Made by a program: the position numbers and the translations under genes
Notes under the pieces: model-generated
What the model was told of the DNA's origin: nothing
Databases searched by the model: none
The model's input: only the letters and a program-made list of their open reading frames with translations
From: Synechococcus sp. ROS8604
GTDB lineage: Bacteria > Cyanobacteriota > Cyanobacteriia > PCC-6307 > Cyanobiaceae
DNA length: 64,000 bases
Direction: 5' to 3'
NCBI RefSeq assembly: GCF_014279655.1
Contig: NZ_CP047946.1
Span: 2,170,001-2,234,000 of the forward strand
Part shown: in pieces, positions 29,629 to 38,767 of the stretch
Layout: each line of letters opens with the position of its first letter
Position numbering within the stretch: position 1 is the stretch's first letter

Positions 29629-30139
29629 GAGATTGATTATTAAAAAGGTTTCTCTTAAGAGCGTTGTAACGATGCTGTATTCGATCCTTCAGATTCTGAA
29701 GATCATTAATGAGTTCAGTGGAAAGAACCATATCAGGTGACTCGTCATTTAGAATAGGAGGATCAATTGGCTCAAATAAGAATTTAAATAACGCTGCATT
29801 TTCAGACTCCATCTCACTGAAGGGCTCCGTTACAAGCTCAGAACTTGATGGCTGAGGATCAAGCTGATGATCAGCATCTTCGTCATCCGAGACATGAATG
29901 TAAGACTGATCAGCATCTTTTCGGGATACTGAAACAATTTGCGTGAGTGTATTGTATTCTATACTATTTTTTCGACCAGCAACAGTACTGTCAAGATTAG
30001 CTCGCTCCATCAGGACTTCAAAGTAAGAGTCGAAGGTATTAGCGGTCTGGTGCTGCGAAGGTTCACTTTCATGAGCTTCATGAGATGAGTCGTCAACTCT
30101 TTTAGTGGTCATGAAATTAAAAAGCGAGGAATGCTTCAT
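29621..30139 (-). CDS. small acidic protein of unknown function
   Basis: 172 residues, rich in Asp, Glu, Ser and His (HVSDDEDADHQLDPQPSSSE) with a C-terminal helix (INDLQNLKDRIQHRYNALKR). Probably largely disordered with one helical end, which would suit an adaptor. No known domain. First gene of the run 30139-27576, coupled by 8-base overlap to the sulfotransferase. Confidence 0.55.
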   Translation of the reverse strand: MKHSSLFNFMTTKRVDDSSHEAHESEPSQHQTANTFDSYFEVLMERANLDSTVAGRKNSIEYNTLTQIVSVSRKDADQSYIHVSDDEDADHQLDPQPSSSELVTEPFSEMESENAALFKFLFEPIDPPILNDESPDMVLSTELINDLQNLKDRIQHRYNALKRNLFNNQSHE

Positions 30140-30180
30140 TGTTAATTCGAATTAATTTGACGAACTCAAGAGGGTGCTCG

Positions 30181-30921
30181 TTAGTAAGTCACTAGAAGTG
30201 ACTTGTGCGTGGCAATAACGGAAGATAAATACAGCTTATTAAAATCATCAAGCTTTTCTGAATCAAACGTCAAACAATCATGTGACTTTAGTGGGGGCAA
30301 GGGCCTTGTGTCAATGACAACTTGACTAGATATGACATCTTCTAACCTAGATGACTCCGTGAGAACACTAATATTGTTTAATCCAAGGAGTGTTGAATGG
30401 TATAGACACATTCTCGAATGTCGATCCTCAGCATGGATAAACATTCTAACATGTGTTCTGGAAGTTCTTGCCCTAATCCCAGTCCATGAAGAAGGAACAT
30501 GCAAGTATGAATCAGCTGGTCCTGAAATGAGCAGTACGCCGTTGAGAATGTGATCTATAGCCATAACTGCGGCGTGCCCTGCTCCTTGACTATGACCCAC
30601 GACAAGTGCGTGAGAAAGGATCTCATGATCAGAAATTGAATTACCATGACGTTTCTTAACTTGTTCTAGAAAAGATCCCATGACTGAGTCCTCATAGGCA
30701 ATCGAAAGTCTTGAATCCGATATTGATTGGCTACCATAAATTAACTCTCGACGGACCTGGAGCATACAATCTGAACTATAAATCTCAGAATTTAGCTTGG
30801 CGACAGTAGTAGAAACCGGATAATCAACAGTATAAAAGTCACTATTTTGAGCCAAACAATTACTCAACCAGACATAGTCGGAACTTCGGCGAAAACTGCC
30901 AGGCAGAAAAAGAGTAAACAT
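30181..30921 (-). CDS. alpha/beta hydrolase
   Basis: 246 residues. Starts FTLFLPGSFRRSSDYVWLS and has the nucleophile elbow VVGHSQGAGHAAVMA (Ser111), then LLISGPADSYL and an AEDRHS segment. The GHSQGAGHA pattern resembles the BPSS1187-type hydrolases. Predicted soluble serine hydrolase, third in the locus, 41 bp upstream of the acidic-protein gene and probably in the same transcript. A thioesterase-like role in chain release is a possibility only. Confidence 0.75.
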   Translation of the reverse strand: MFTLFLPGSFRRSSDYVWLSNCLAQNSDFYTVDYPVSTTVAKLNSEIYSSDCMLQVRRELIYGSQSISDSRLSIAYEDSVMGSFLEQVKKRHGNSISDHEILSHALVVGHSQGAGHAAVMAIDHILNGVLLISGPADSYLHVPSSWTGIRARTSRTHVRMFIHAEDRHSRMCLYHSTLLGLNNISVLTESSRLEDVISSQVVIDTRPLPPLKSHDCLTFDSEKLDDFNKLYLSSVIATHKSLLVTY

Positions 30922-31947
30922 GGAAACTGTTGTTCAGAGATTAAGAATAAACAAGGATTGGTGGGGGCTTACCTTACCAATGTGCTGGCAAACAAACAAG
31001 GGGAAGGGAGAGCTTCGCAAGACTTTTCAGAACGGGAATTGAGCAGTGAAAACGCCAAGGTGATGGCTGATACTCAGAGAGCATGGCATGGCTGTGTGTG
31101 CCTTAGGGCTGCATTGATCCACTTCGACGATGTACCGGGATGAGCACTCCAGGATCATCCAGTGATCAAGGCAGTGTCCAGCCAAATTGATCATCCTGAA
31201 TGACGCACCTCTTCGGGATGTTGAAAGTTGTTCAAATGAGGTATGACTTATCAAATTAGTGCGTATGCTATTTGAACTGATGCTGCACTCAGGCTCGACA
31301 AGATAGGGCATAGGCAATAATTGTTGCATCCTAATAGTTAGGGACAAATCACAATTGCGTTCAACTAAGCGGACTTGAAGGGCCTTACCTCAAACAGTTC
31401 ATCCGCCTTGACGTACTACTCTTTATATCCAAGTAATCTATGCATGTTCGACTGGACGGATCTAAACTTGTGTAACAAGTATGATCTTGATTCACAATGA
31501 CTAAGGTTCAAAATAATGATCACAGCAGCCTAGTAGTTTACGAGATAAGCAAGAGAGCCAAGGATTTACTCCAGCCAAACAAGCGAGAAATGCCAAAGTC
31601 AATGAATGGTGGTTTTCCAGCGGAAGTAGTTGTCTTTATTCTTTATTGTAGAATCATCCATTCGCTCAGTAAGACGAGTTCGTAAAAATTTGATAATACA
31701 ATGCAACAAAAACGATGATGAGACAGTCACGTTGAGTCGTTAAGGAATTAACTGTTGGAAAGAGGTTGGCTCAGAATGCACTGGAAAGGTAATCCATGCA
31801 AATGTGAACCAATTAAAAATTCCTAATGATACCTCTAAAAATCCATACTCTCCGGCGGCAATTATATTTTAAATTATCGCCAAGTATCCAGAGTTGACTA
31901 CCGCTGGTTTACGGTGCTAAGATTAACCAGTGTAGAGATGCTCAACA
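30922..31947. other. 1-kb divergent intergenic region
   Basis: Separates two divergent gene runs (hydrolase/sulfotransferase leftward, TPR/HlyD/sulfotransferase rightward), so it should hold both promoters. Strongly AT-rich from 31340 to 31900; a GC-richer patch near 31030-31200 has open frames on both strands without recognisable content. One good promoter candidate is listed separately. No gene is supported. Confidence 0.4.
31894..31923 (+). promoter_or_regulatory. sigma-70-type promoter of the TPR gene run
   Basis: TTGACT and TAAGAT are separated by 18 bp, and the predicted start site falls about 15-20 bp before the ATG at 31948. Good match to the consensus boxes; seen by eye only. Confidence 0.55.
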
Positions 31948-32982
31948 ATGGCCGTAGTGCTTCCAGGTCACCTAAAATCAACCTTCAAGGAGGTACGGTC
32001 TCTGATCGTCAAAGATAAAAATTTTCCTGAAGCAAGAAGGGTTCTAGCTGGAGTTCCTGATGGGGAACTCTACGCTCCATATCATGTAGCCATGGCTGCA
32101 ATTGCCCGATCAGAAAGTGATTCCGCAGTTGCAATGGCTCACCTTGAAAAAGCACTTTCCTTAACACCTGAAGACATCAGATTGCTTTCTCGTATTGGTA
32201 AGTTGAGGCTTCAAGAAGGCAATAAAATGTTAGCACAAGAGTGTGCAAACAGGGCTCTTCTACAGAAACCTAACAAGAAGTCGGATGTAACTGCACTAGC
32301 ATCATTTTTGCAACAGCTCGGAGATCCTGATAACTCAGCCAAAGTTTTACGAGAAGTAGTTCTTCAAAATCCTAACGACATAAAGCTACGCAGGATGCTT
32401 GCTATCTCTCAACTACAACTGGGACAGCTTGATGAATGCGAACGCAATCTTAACAATTGCTTGAGACTTGATCCGAAGAATCATTATTCACAAATCCTCC
32501 TTGGTGAAATTCTCATTGCACAGGGTAATAAAGTTCGTGGTTTGGCAATAATTCGTTCAGCAGACAATGATGAATGTCCTTCTAAACTCAAAGAGCGCTT
32601 GTCAATCGATGCTGCTGAATGCTACATAGATCTTGGTGAATACAATGCCGCCAAGGATGAACTTACCCGAGTGCAAAGTAGCAACAGTCCTCGCTTTAAT
32701 TTTTGTTGGGGTAAGATTCAATATCAAGACAAAGACTATGAATTTGCATTGACCAGTTTGATGGCTGCTTCAAAGTCCATTGGAACAGATGGGGACTCGA
32801 CAGACGCTTCAATTGTTGATCCCTCAAGCATTACAAAAGAGGATCAGCAGAGTCGCTGTGAGCAGCTGATTCACGATTTGGGAGGAAAATTGGAAAAGTT
32901 GAAAACAACTACTGGATATGGATCATCTCAAAGTGGAGTGGATCAAAGTACTATATTCAATGATAATGACGATGAATTCTAA
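31948..32982 (+). CDS. tetratricopeptide-repeat protein
   Basis: 344 residues, with TPR-type helical pairs through residues 15-265 (AVAMAHLEKALSLTPEDIRL, SAKVLREVVLQNPNDIKLRR, CERNLNNCLRLDPKNHYSQ, AAKDELTRVQSSN). The C-terminal 70 residues are polar and acidic. There is no signal peptide, so it is probably cytosolic. TPR proteins hold complexes together; here it opens the run containing the HlyD-type adaptor and a sulfotransferase, and it may organise export or enzyme assembly. Confidence 0.85.
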   Translation: MAVVLPGHLKSTFKEVRSLIVKDKNFPEARRVLAGVPDGELYAPYHVAMAAIARSESDSAVAMAHLEKALSLTPEDIRLLSRIGKLRLQEGNKMLAQECANRALLQKPNKKSDVTALASFLQQLGDPDNSAKVLREVVLQNPNDIKLRRMLAISQLQLGQLDECERNLNNCLRLDPKNHYSQILLGEILIAQGNKVRGLAIIRSADNDECPSKLKERLSIDAAECYIDLGEYNAAKDELTRVQSSNSPRFNFCWGKIQYQDKDYEFALTSLMAASKSIGTDGDSTDASIVDPSSITKEDQQSRCEQLIHDLGGKLEKLKTTTGYGSSQSGVDQSTIFNDNDDEF

Positions 32983-33017
32983 AGTCCTTTGTACTCCCTA
33001 ATCTTTCATTCATTATC

Positions 33018-33602
33018 ATGATAGTAGGTGATAGTTGTTTTTACTGTATCAATCCATCATTACGAACTTCTCCCCTGGTAGAAGGGCAATATCGTCTATA
33101 TTTTGGTGATCGAACTACTTCGTTTAAGCTGTCCGCGTCTGAATGGGATGCCATTCTCAATGTTGATTCAAGTGGTGGTTCGGTCGAGTTTCTTTTTTCT
33201 AATTGCAAGAACTTTTTTGATACATCTCGCTCTGAGATTAATCGAGATGAATACATTTCTTGGTTATGTGAAAAAGGAATATTGCTTCCAGTTGATCCTC
33301 ATCTCTATCCGACAAACTCCAAGACAGACTCATTGTCTTCGAATGGATCTACAAGTTCCTTATATCAAGCCAATGGCTCAAGAACGGATCACACTAAGGT
33401 AAAAACATCAAAGGAAGATCGTAAAATATTACTTTTCAGTTTTAATTGGATTACCTCCCGTGGACTGCTAAGACCTCCGAGAGCCTTAATCAGCCTGCAA
33501 GCCTGGCTTTTTCCCTCTGACAGTAATACTGTTTGTAGGTACTATTTACAGTTTTTACTTTGGGGTAAAGCCACTAGCCGTATTCTTGTCACAAAGGTCT
33601 GA
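33018..33602 (+). CDS. N-terminal part of membrane adaptor, frameshifted from the next gene
   Basis: 194 codons. The first 95 residues (NPSLRTSPLVEGQYRLYFGD to DEYISWLCEKGILLP) look like the PqqD/winged-helix unit that precedes HlyD in peptide-zinc-metalloprotease-like adaptors. The frame carries RALISLQAWLFP and then loses its pattern. The +1 frame takes over at CCC (33513-33515) with PLTVILFVGTIYSFYFG, a membrane helix. I therefore read 33018-35613 as one gene of about 864 residues with a +1 shift or one-base insertion in TTTTTCCC. Confidence 0.6.
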   Translation: MIVGDSCFYCINPSLRTSPLVEGQYRLYFGDRTTSFKLSASEWDAILNVDSSGGSVEFLFSNCKNFFDTSRSEINRDEYISWLCEKGILLPVDPHLYPTNSKTDSLSSNGSTSSLYQANGSRTDHTKVKTSKEDRKILLFSFNWITSRGLLRPPRALISLQAWLFPSDSNTVCRYYLQFLLWGKATSRILVTKV

Positions 33603-35613
33603 TCCACTGACAGGTTTGTCGCGCCTCTTGATCATGTTAATTGTGATTAACTTGATCAGTGTCATGACATCTATTCTTCTGTCATATTCCCTAAATATAG
33701 ATGATCAAAAGTTATATCTTAGACTAAAATGGGGTTTTTTGCCCAGATTAGCCAAAGAACAAAATAGCAAGGAAATCAAGCAACGAGCAACTAAGCTTGA
33801 AGAATTGATACTAGTCGCCCAACCACTGCTAGTACGCTTATATCTTGTTGTTTTTTCAATCCTTTGTTTATATATTTATACCCCAATCCCTGACTCCTCA
33901 CCTTATTCTCGCCTTAATATCCTAGTTGCAATCATACAAGGCGCATTGGCAAGTATGATTATTTTGTTGATACCAGTACGTAATACTCCAGGCAGAAGAC
34001 TACTTGAGTTCTTTGGGGTCATGCCTAAGAACTATCTCAAGATTTCAGTAAAGCGTGCTTCTACAACATTCTCTCATCTTTTCAAGGGTGAATTCAGTCA
34101 AATATCCTTGTCAAAGTCTGATATCAATAGCTTGCTTTTCCTAGTTGCTTTATTGATAGCATTTACTATCAAAATGCTTATACTTTACAATATTCTCATC
34201 CCAAACATATCCGCTGAGGTTCCACAGTTTGCCGGTCATTGGACTGCATTGATAGTCCGAATTGCACTAACCATCTTACTTATCCGCTTCTTGTACTTAA
34301 CTTTTTTCACAAAACTGATAGCAAGTCGCACTTCCAAAAAAACTGATGAGTTGCTTATACGTGCTACGCCAAAATCCTATACATTAGGTAGACCTGATGT
34401 ACCTTTGCCAAATCAATCCCTTGGTGTGGCAAACTCATTTCTACATTCTTTGCACTTCGGTATTACAAGTTTGTTTAGCAGCAAACTTTTCCTAGCCTTT
34501 ATCCTAATTATCATATTCTTGTTTCCATTCAGGGCATCCGTAACAGGTTCTGCAAATGTAACTGAAGGTGAATCTCTTGACATACGTTCTTCGGAAACAG
34601 CAGCTGTTAAACAAATCTTTCAAGATGGACCATCATCGGTTATCGTTAAAAAGGGAACAAATATACTTGAATTGTACTCACCAACATTAAGTTCTCAGCT
34701 TAGCCAGCAGGTGCAACTCATTTCAAAATTGGATTCAGATATTCGAACTCAAAGGACACTTATTCAATCTATACGAACTGGAAGCATTAAACTTGAAGGA
34801 GAGAACCGTGATGAAGAACTCCAAAGTGCATATGCAATGGTTCAGAAAGTAAAGTCAAAGATTACATCCCTACAAAATCAGATTAAGATTCAGAACGATC
34901 AAATAACCAAATTGAGACGTTTAACAAAATCTGGAGCAATCAGCGAATTTCAACTTCAAAACCTATTATCTTCTCAAGAAGCGCTTACAGGCGAATTAGA
35001 GGGTGCCAAAAGTGAGTTAACATCTGCTTTGGCAGATGTAGCAATCGCGCAGAGAAAACAGAAAATCGATCAAGATGTAAATTCAGAAGAGCAACTATCC
35101 AAAGCTCTAGATGAATTGAGTTCAGCCGAAAGTAGCTTGGAAGTTGGCAAAATTGCATTAGAAGCTTTAGAAGCTCGTATCAGTCATCTCATGCTTGTAA
35201 TGCCTTTTGACGGAGTTATCAGTTCAAATACTAGAACATTGTTGAACAGAACTGTAACACCAGGAGAGACAATATTAACCGTGAAAGCTCAGCCGCTTAC
35301 TCAGACAAATGCCTTGATTCCTGAATATGATCGGGCACGAGTTCGTACTAAGTTGCCTTGTGTCCTGAGACTGTATTCTATTTCGGATCAGGAATTTAAA
35401 GGTAGAGTTTCATCTATTAGTCCATCAACAGTTGAGCTTGATGGCCTACAATACGTTGAAGTTCAAATTCAATTAGATAATAGTCTACCTACAAATTTTA
35501 TTGGTTCAAAAGGTTATGCCAAAATTGACGTTGGCCATACCTGTATTCTTTTAAATCTCATATCCCCCATAACTAGGTTTATCAACGTGGATCTTTGGTC
35601 TCTCCTTCCCTAG
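33586..35613 (+). CDS. HlyD-family membrane fusion/adaptor protein
   Basis: 675 codons from the first start (TTG), though the true frame is open back to 33490. An N-terminal multi-helix membrane part (residues about 10-320, at least six hydrophobic segments) lacks the HExxH of M50 proteases. Then comes a typical adaptor: a half-lipoyl strand, a long coiled coil (about 370-530, LISKLDSDIRTQRTLIQSI...), a second lipoyl half (LVMPFDGVISSNT) and a beta-barrel domain. Such proteins bridge an inner-membrane transporter to the outer membrane. No ABC transporter is encoded nearby, so a partner elsewhere would be needed. Confidence 0.75.
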   Translation: MSQRSDPLTGLSRLLIMLIVINLISVMTSILLSYSLNIDDQKLYLRLKWGFLPRLAKEQNSKEIKQRATKLEELILVAQPLLVRLYLVVFSILCLYIYTPIPDSSPYSRLNILVAIIQGALASMIILLIPVRNTPGRRLLEFFGVMPKNYLKISVKRASTTFSHLFKGEFSQISLSKSDINSLLFLVALLIAFTIKMLILYNILIPNISAEVPQFAGHWTALIVRIALTILLIRFLYLTFFTKLIASRTSKKTDELLIRATPKSYTLGRPDVPLPNQSLGVANSFLHSLHFGITSLFSSKLFLAFILIIIFLFPFRASVTGSANVTEGESLDIRSSETAAVKQIFQDGPSSVIVKKGTNILELYSPTLSSQLSQQVQLISKLDSDIRTQRTLIQSIRTGSIKLEGENRDEELQSAYAMVQKVKSKITSLQNQIKIQNDQITKLRRLTKSGAISEFQLQNLLSSQEALTGELEGAKSELTSALADVAIAQRKQKIDQDVNSEEQLSKALDELSSAESSLEVGKIALEALEARISHLMLVMPFDGVISSNTRTLLNRTVTPGETILTVKAQPLTQTNALIPEYDRARVRTKLPCVLRLYSISDQEFKGRVSSISPSTVELDGLQYVEVQIQLDNSLPTNFIGSKGYAKIDVGHTCILLNLISPITRFINVDLWSLLP

Positions 35614-35620
35614 CCAAGTA

Positions 35621-36691
35621 ATGACTACCGTTCAACGTGCATTACCGCATGCAAGTACGTCGCCAAATCCCATCGACTTTTACCGATTAAACTTTGTTAT
35701 CAGTGCTCCTAGAGGTGGCGCAATATCATTCAGCAACAGAATGAGTCAGTTGGGCCAGATTGGTCTTCCGCATACTCACCTTCCTATAAGAAGCGATTCT
35801 AAGCACCTGAAACAAGTTAATTCTATGCTCGATCTTTACAGCATTGATGATGGCTTAATTCGTGCCTTGTCTGGAATTATCTATGGTGGCTTTGAAACCT
35901 ATCAGCTTGAAGCGGCACATCATGATCTCAACATGATGTATTCAAGAGATACTTTTGGCCAGACTTATGAAAGACTTTTGAGCAACAGCAACTGCAATCT
36001 ATATGATCCTTCGTTCAGCCTCGCATTATTTCCTGACCATGTTTCTCAACTAGAGTCTCAGTATCCAGGTGCTCGTTATATATATTTTTTCAGAGATCCC
36101 TTTTTCTATGCCTCATCTATACTGACCACAATTCACGGCTTAGACTCACTTCTGATTTGGTGGTCAATTGCAAAGCAACTGCAGCCGGACATTGCGCTTG
36201 ATCCACTAATAATGTGGTGTTCAATCAATGAATCACTGCTTGCATCTAAGGAAAAGCATCATACTGCTAGCTCTGTTCAAGTCATGCGCCATCCTGAAGC
36301 AGTTGGTCGATATTCATTTGAACGTATTAGTCAGCTCATTCGATCAGAATATGCGTGCTATTCGCCACCACTAAGCTATTCTAATTCTAGTAACTTTGTC
36401 AGCTCATCACTTAAGCGAAGGATGTCCATGAGCACACGACTAAGTAGACCGACTACTCCAAAGTCTGAGGCCATTGTCTCACTAATCAAAGACAGGACAT
36501 CGTGGTGGCTTGATATTACTTTAGGGGGTGATCCATCTGCAAGCTTGCCCCATCATTCAAATCCAGCCGAGATAGTACCTGACTATTGGAAACAGATAAT
36601 ACACAATTCTGAACTGGTTGAACGCTGTGATAATCTTTGCAGAATCTTAAGGTTCAAGCCTCTTTCTAAAAGGCTAATGAGGGATTCCTGA
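35621..36691 (+). CDS. sulfotransferase-like protein
   Basis: 356 residues. NFVISAPRGGAISFSNRM near residue 24 fits the PAPS 5'-loop, with Gly-Gly replacing the usual Ser-Gly-Ser/Thr; RYIYFFRDPFFYASSI near 150 fits the 3'-phosphate motif with Asp-Pro after Arg. The altered first loop makes activity less sure than for the other two sulfotransferases. It starts 7 bp after the HlyD stop, so same transcript. Substrate unknown. Confidence 0.7.
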   Translation: MTTVQRALPHASTSPNPIDFYRLNFVISAPRGGAISFSNRMSQLGQIGLPHTHLPIRSDSKHLKQVNSMLDLYSIDDGLIRALSGIIYGGFETYQLEAAHHDLNMMYSRDTFGQTYERLLSNSNCNLYDPSFSLALFPDHVSQLESQYPGARYIYFFRDPFFYASSILTTIHGLDSLLIWWSIAKQLQPDIALDPLIMWCSINESLLASKEKHHTASSVQVMRHPEAVGRYSFERISQLIRSEYACYSPPLSYSNSSNFVSSSLKRRMSMSTRLSRPTTPKSEAIVSLIKDRTSWWLDITLGGDPSASLPHHSNPAEIVPDYWKQIIHNSELVERCDNLCRILRFKPLSKRLMRDS

Positions 36692-37077
36692 AAAATCCAG
36701 ATCACCTGCAGTGCAACAGGTCTCAGTGATCAAGAGAGGAAGTCCTTAATGTTCCTCTTGAGCTTTCTGCTGAATATTAAAAGCTTTCTCAAACAATTAG
36801 AAACCTAAGAAGAGCCTTTGAACTTGGTCTCTTTCATGACTGATACTGAGGCGGGTGGTATGTGTTCGCGACCACGCACAACCTGCTCAAGCCTCTAGCA
36901 TATATGTAATCTCAACAACAGGCGCTGGTGGCGGCATCGGGATAAGGGGTATCGTCAGCTTTGGCCGATGTGGCCGGGGTTGACTGAAGTCCATTGATGG
37001 GCACGCACAGAGTAAGCGCACTGCCGACGCCGACGTCAGCGCAGCCAAAAATTTTACGATCGCTTCGCTGTTGCTAT
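36692..37077. other. intergenic region before the diiron oxygenase gene
   Basis: 385 bp. An imperfect inverted repeat (CAAGAGAGGAA ... TTCCTCTTG, about 36734-36763) could end the preceding transcript, though no T-run follows. From 36850 on the base composition rises, marking a switch to GC-richer DNA that continues through the oxygenase and ferredoxin. No gene seen. Confidence 0.35.
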
Positions 37078-38448
37078 ATGAACAACAAACCACTAGATTT
37101 CCCATTCTTACGATCGAAAGTTGTGACTACCGTTATTTCCGCAAAAACAAGCGTCGCCCTAGATAGCAAGTTGACAGCAATACAAAATCGACTGTTCGAA
37201 AGGGCTCACGTAGAACCGATGGAACTGAAGTTCCTTGGGATTGCACTTGGCAAACAGGGAATCGTTGGCGACGCTATCTACGCCAATCCCAGCATGATGC
37301 CTTTTCCAATCCAGCGATGCGAGTATCTCAAATCACTGAGCAATCGGCAGATCGCCATTCTGACGGCCTGCTTTTTCGCCAATTTCTACAAGACTGTGGC
37401 CAACAGTGAATCGCAGGCCCTAGTCTCCAATATGGCGGCTGCCGAAAAATCTTTTGAGCCTTACTCCGATGAATATATGATTCTCCATCAGGAAACAAGC
37501 GAGGAGATGGACCATATTTGGACCTTCCGCTCCGTATACAACATGGTCGCTAGGGAGACAAGGTCGGAGGAGCCATTTGAAGCCCCTGGCTTTTTCCTCG
37601 GCATGGTTGGCTCCATCCCACAAGATGATTACAATTCTGTTGACACTCAGTTCAGATTGAGTGAAGAATGCTCGCATATTCTAGAGTTGTTGCACAAACC
37701 TGAGGGCTTGCAAATACTTCTAGACGAAATGAAGAAGAAAGGCCGTGGGTTTCGTTACCGCACCCAGCATTTCCTGATTGGGGATGCCATGCGACTTCTC
37801 CCTGCCGAAGATGTCCAGAGCCTCGGTCTAGGAGGACTCTGGCTATTGACACGGTTCGCGGCCAACGTCGAGCTAAAGCAGGGAGAGTCTTACCTATTTG
37901 TAGATCCAGAAAAATTTAACTACGAGCCTTTGGCCTACAATATCAATCAGGGCCACCTCCATGATGAGGCCCGCCACTACACCACATCTTTCGATATCGG
38001 CCTTACGCTTTACCAGGCGGCACGTCCTGAAGCGCAAGCGTTCATACGTGAGCTAATGAGGATGACCATGGAGGACTACATTAAGGGCCAATTTCTCGTC
38101 TTTCCAGAAATGTTAGAGGCGTACAGCAAAGGATGTTTGACCATCCCCTTTTATTTTTGCAAGCAAACCCTAGAGATGGCAATGTCGCATCAAGAGTTTT
38201 CCGATAAGCTAAATAATATTGATGACCTATTTTCATCCTGGGCCCAGATGGAATGGCCCAAGAAGTTACCCCCTTTCGACGCCGGCCTGCTGACGCAGAA
38301 GCGCTGGCGCTACATTTCTCAGCAATACGAGCGCATTCGACAGGCGATCGGCATCGAGTATGACGTCGCTAGCCTCGGCAATCTGTTACATCGCTACAAG
38401 GATATCCTCAAGCAGGAAAACCTCACTGAGGCCTTTATCCTTGCTTGA
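37078..38448 (+). CDS. AurF-like diiron oxygenase
   Basis: 456 residues from ATG 37078; a longer upstream frame exists but adds low-complexity residues. Two ExxH motifs, Glu143-His146 (EEMDHIW) and Glu297-His300 (DEARHY), within a helix-rich protein fit a ferritin-like diiron oxygenase of the AurF (p-aminobenzoate N-oxygenase) family. Such enzymes oxidise amines or hydroxylate C-H bonds using O2 and two electrons. The ferredoxin gene 22 bp downstream is the obvious electron donor. A hydroxyl made here could be the target of a neighbouring sulfotransferase; this is inference. Its higher GC content suggests an origin separate from the synthase genes. Confidence 0.75.
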   Translation: MNNKPLDFPFLRSKVVTTVISAKTSVALDSKLTAIQNRLFERAHVEPMELKFLGIALGKQGIVGDAIYANPSMMPFPIQRCEYLKSLSNRQIAILTACFFANFYKTVANSESQALVSNMAAAEKSFEPYSDEYMILHQETSEEMDHIWTFRSVYNMVARETRSEEPFEAPGFFLGMVGSIPQDDYNSVDTQFRLSEECSHILELLHKPEGLQILLDEMKKKGRGFRYRTQHFLIGDAMRLLPAEDVQSLGLGGLWLLTRFAANVELKQGESYLFVDPEKFNYEPLAYNINQGHLHDEARHYTTSFDIGLTLYQAARPEAQAFIRELMRMTMEDYIKGQFLVFPEMLEAYSKGCLTIPFYFCKQTLEMAMSHQEFSDKLNNIDDLFSSWAQMEWPKKLPPFDAGLLTQKRWRYISQQYERIRQAIGIEYDVASLGNLLHRYKDILKQENLTEAFILA

Positions 38449-38470
38449 AGCCAAGGTTTAAACTACTTTT

Positions 38471-38767
38471 ATGGCCACCACGTCACCCATCACTATCACC
38501 TTCGAAGACACCGGCCTGGTGGTAACCACCAGTGTCGGCCGCACCTTCATGGAGATTTGCGATGAATTCAACACTCCCGTGCTGATGGGCTGCCGCTCGG
38601 CCTCCTGCGGCACCTGCCTGGTGCGGATCACCTCCGGCGGAGAAAAACTCTCACCCCCGACGGAAAGTGAAGCGATCATGCTTGATGTCCTGGCCGACGG
38701 CGATCTCCAGGCCCGTCTGGCTTGCCAGTGCAGCGTGTACGGATCTATCGTTGTTGGGAGCTTCTGA
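38471..38767 (+). CDS. 2Fe-2S ferredoxin
   Basis: 98-residue plant-type ferredoxin. Cluster ligands Cys41, Cys46, Cys49 (CRSASCGTC) and Cys85 (RLACQC) are in the C-x4-C-x2-C...C arrangement. Soluble one-electron carrier; gene position directly behind the diiron oxygenase points to a dedicated redox partner. Confidence 0.9.
   Translation: MATTSPITITFEDTGLVVTTSVGRTFMEICDEFNTPVLMGCRSASCGTCLVRITSGGEKLSPPTESEAIMLDVLADGDLQARLACQCSVYGSIVVGSF

Noticed and set aside
31027..31347. 106-codon minus-strand frame in the 1-kb divergent region
   Set aside because: Cys/His/Ser-rich without structure-like periodicity; no start context or neighbour support.
31497..31685. 62-codon plus-strand frame
   Set aside because: AT-rich low-information frame; the later promoter and ATG at 31948 explain the region.
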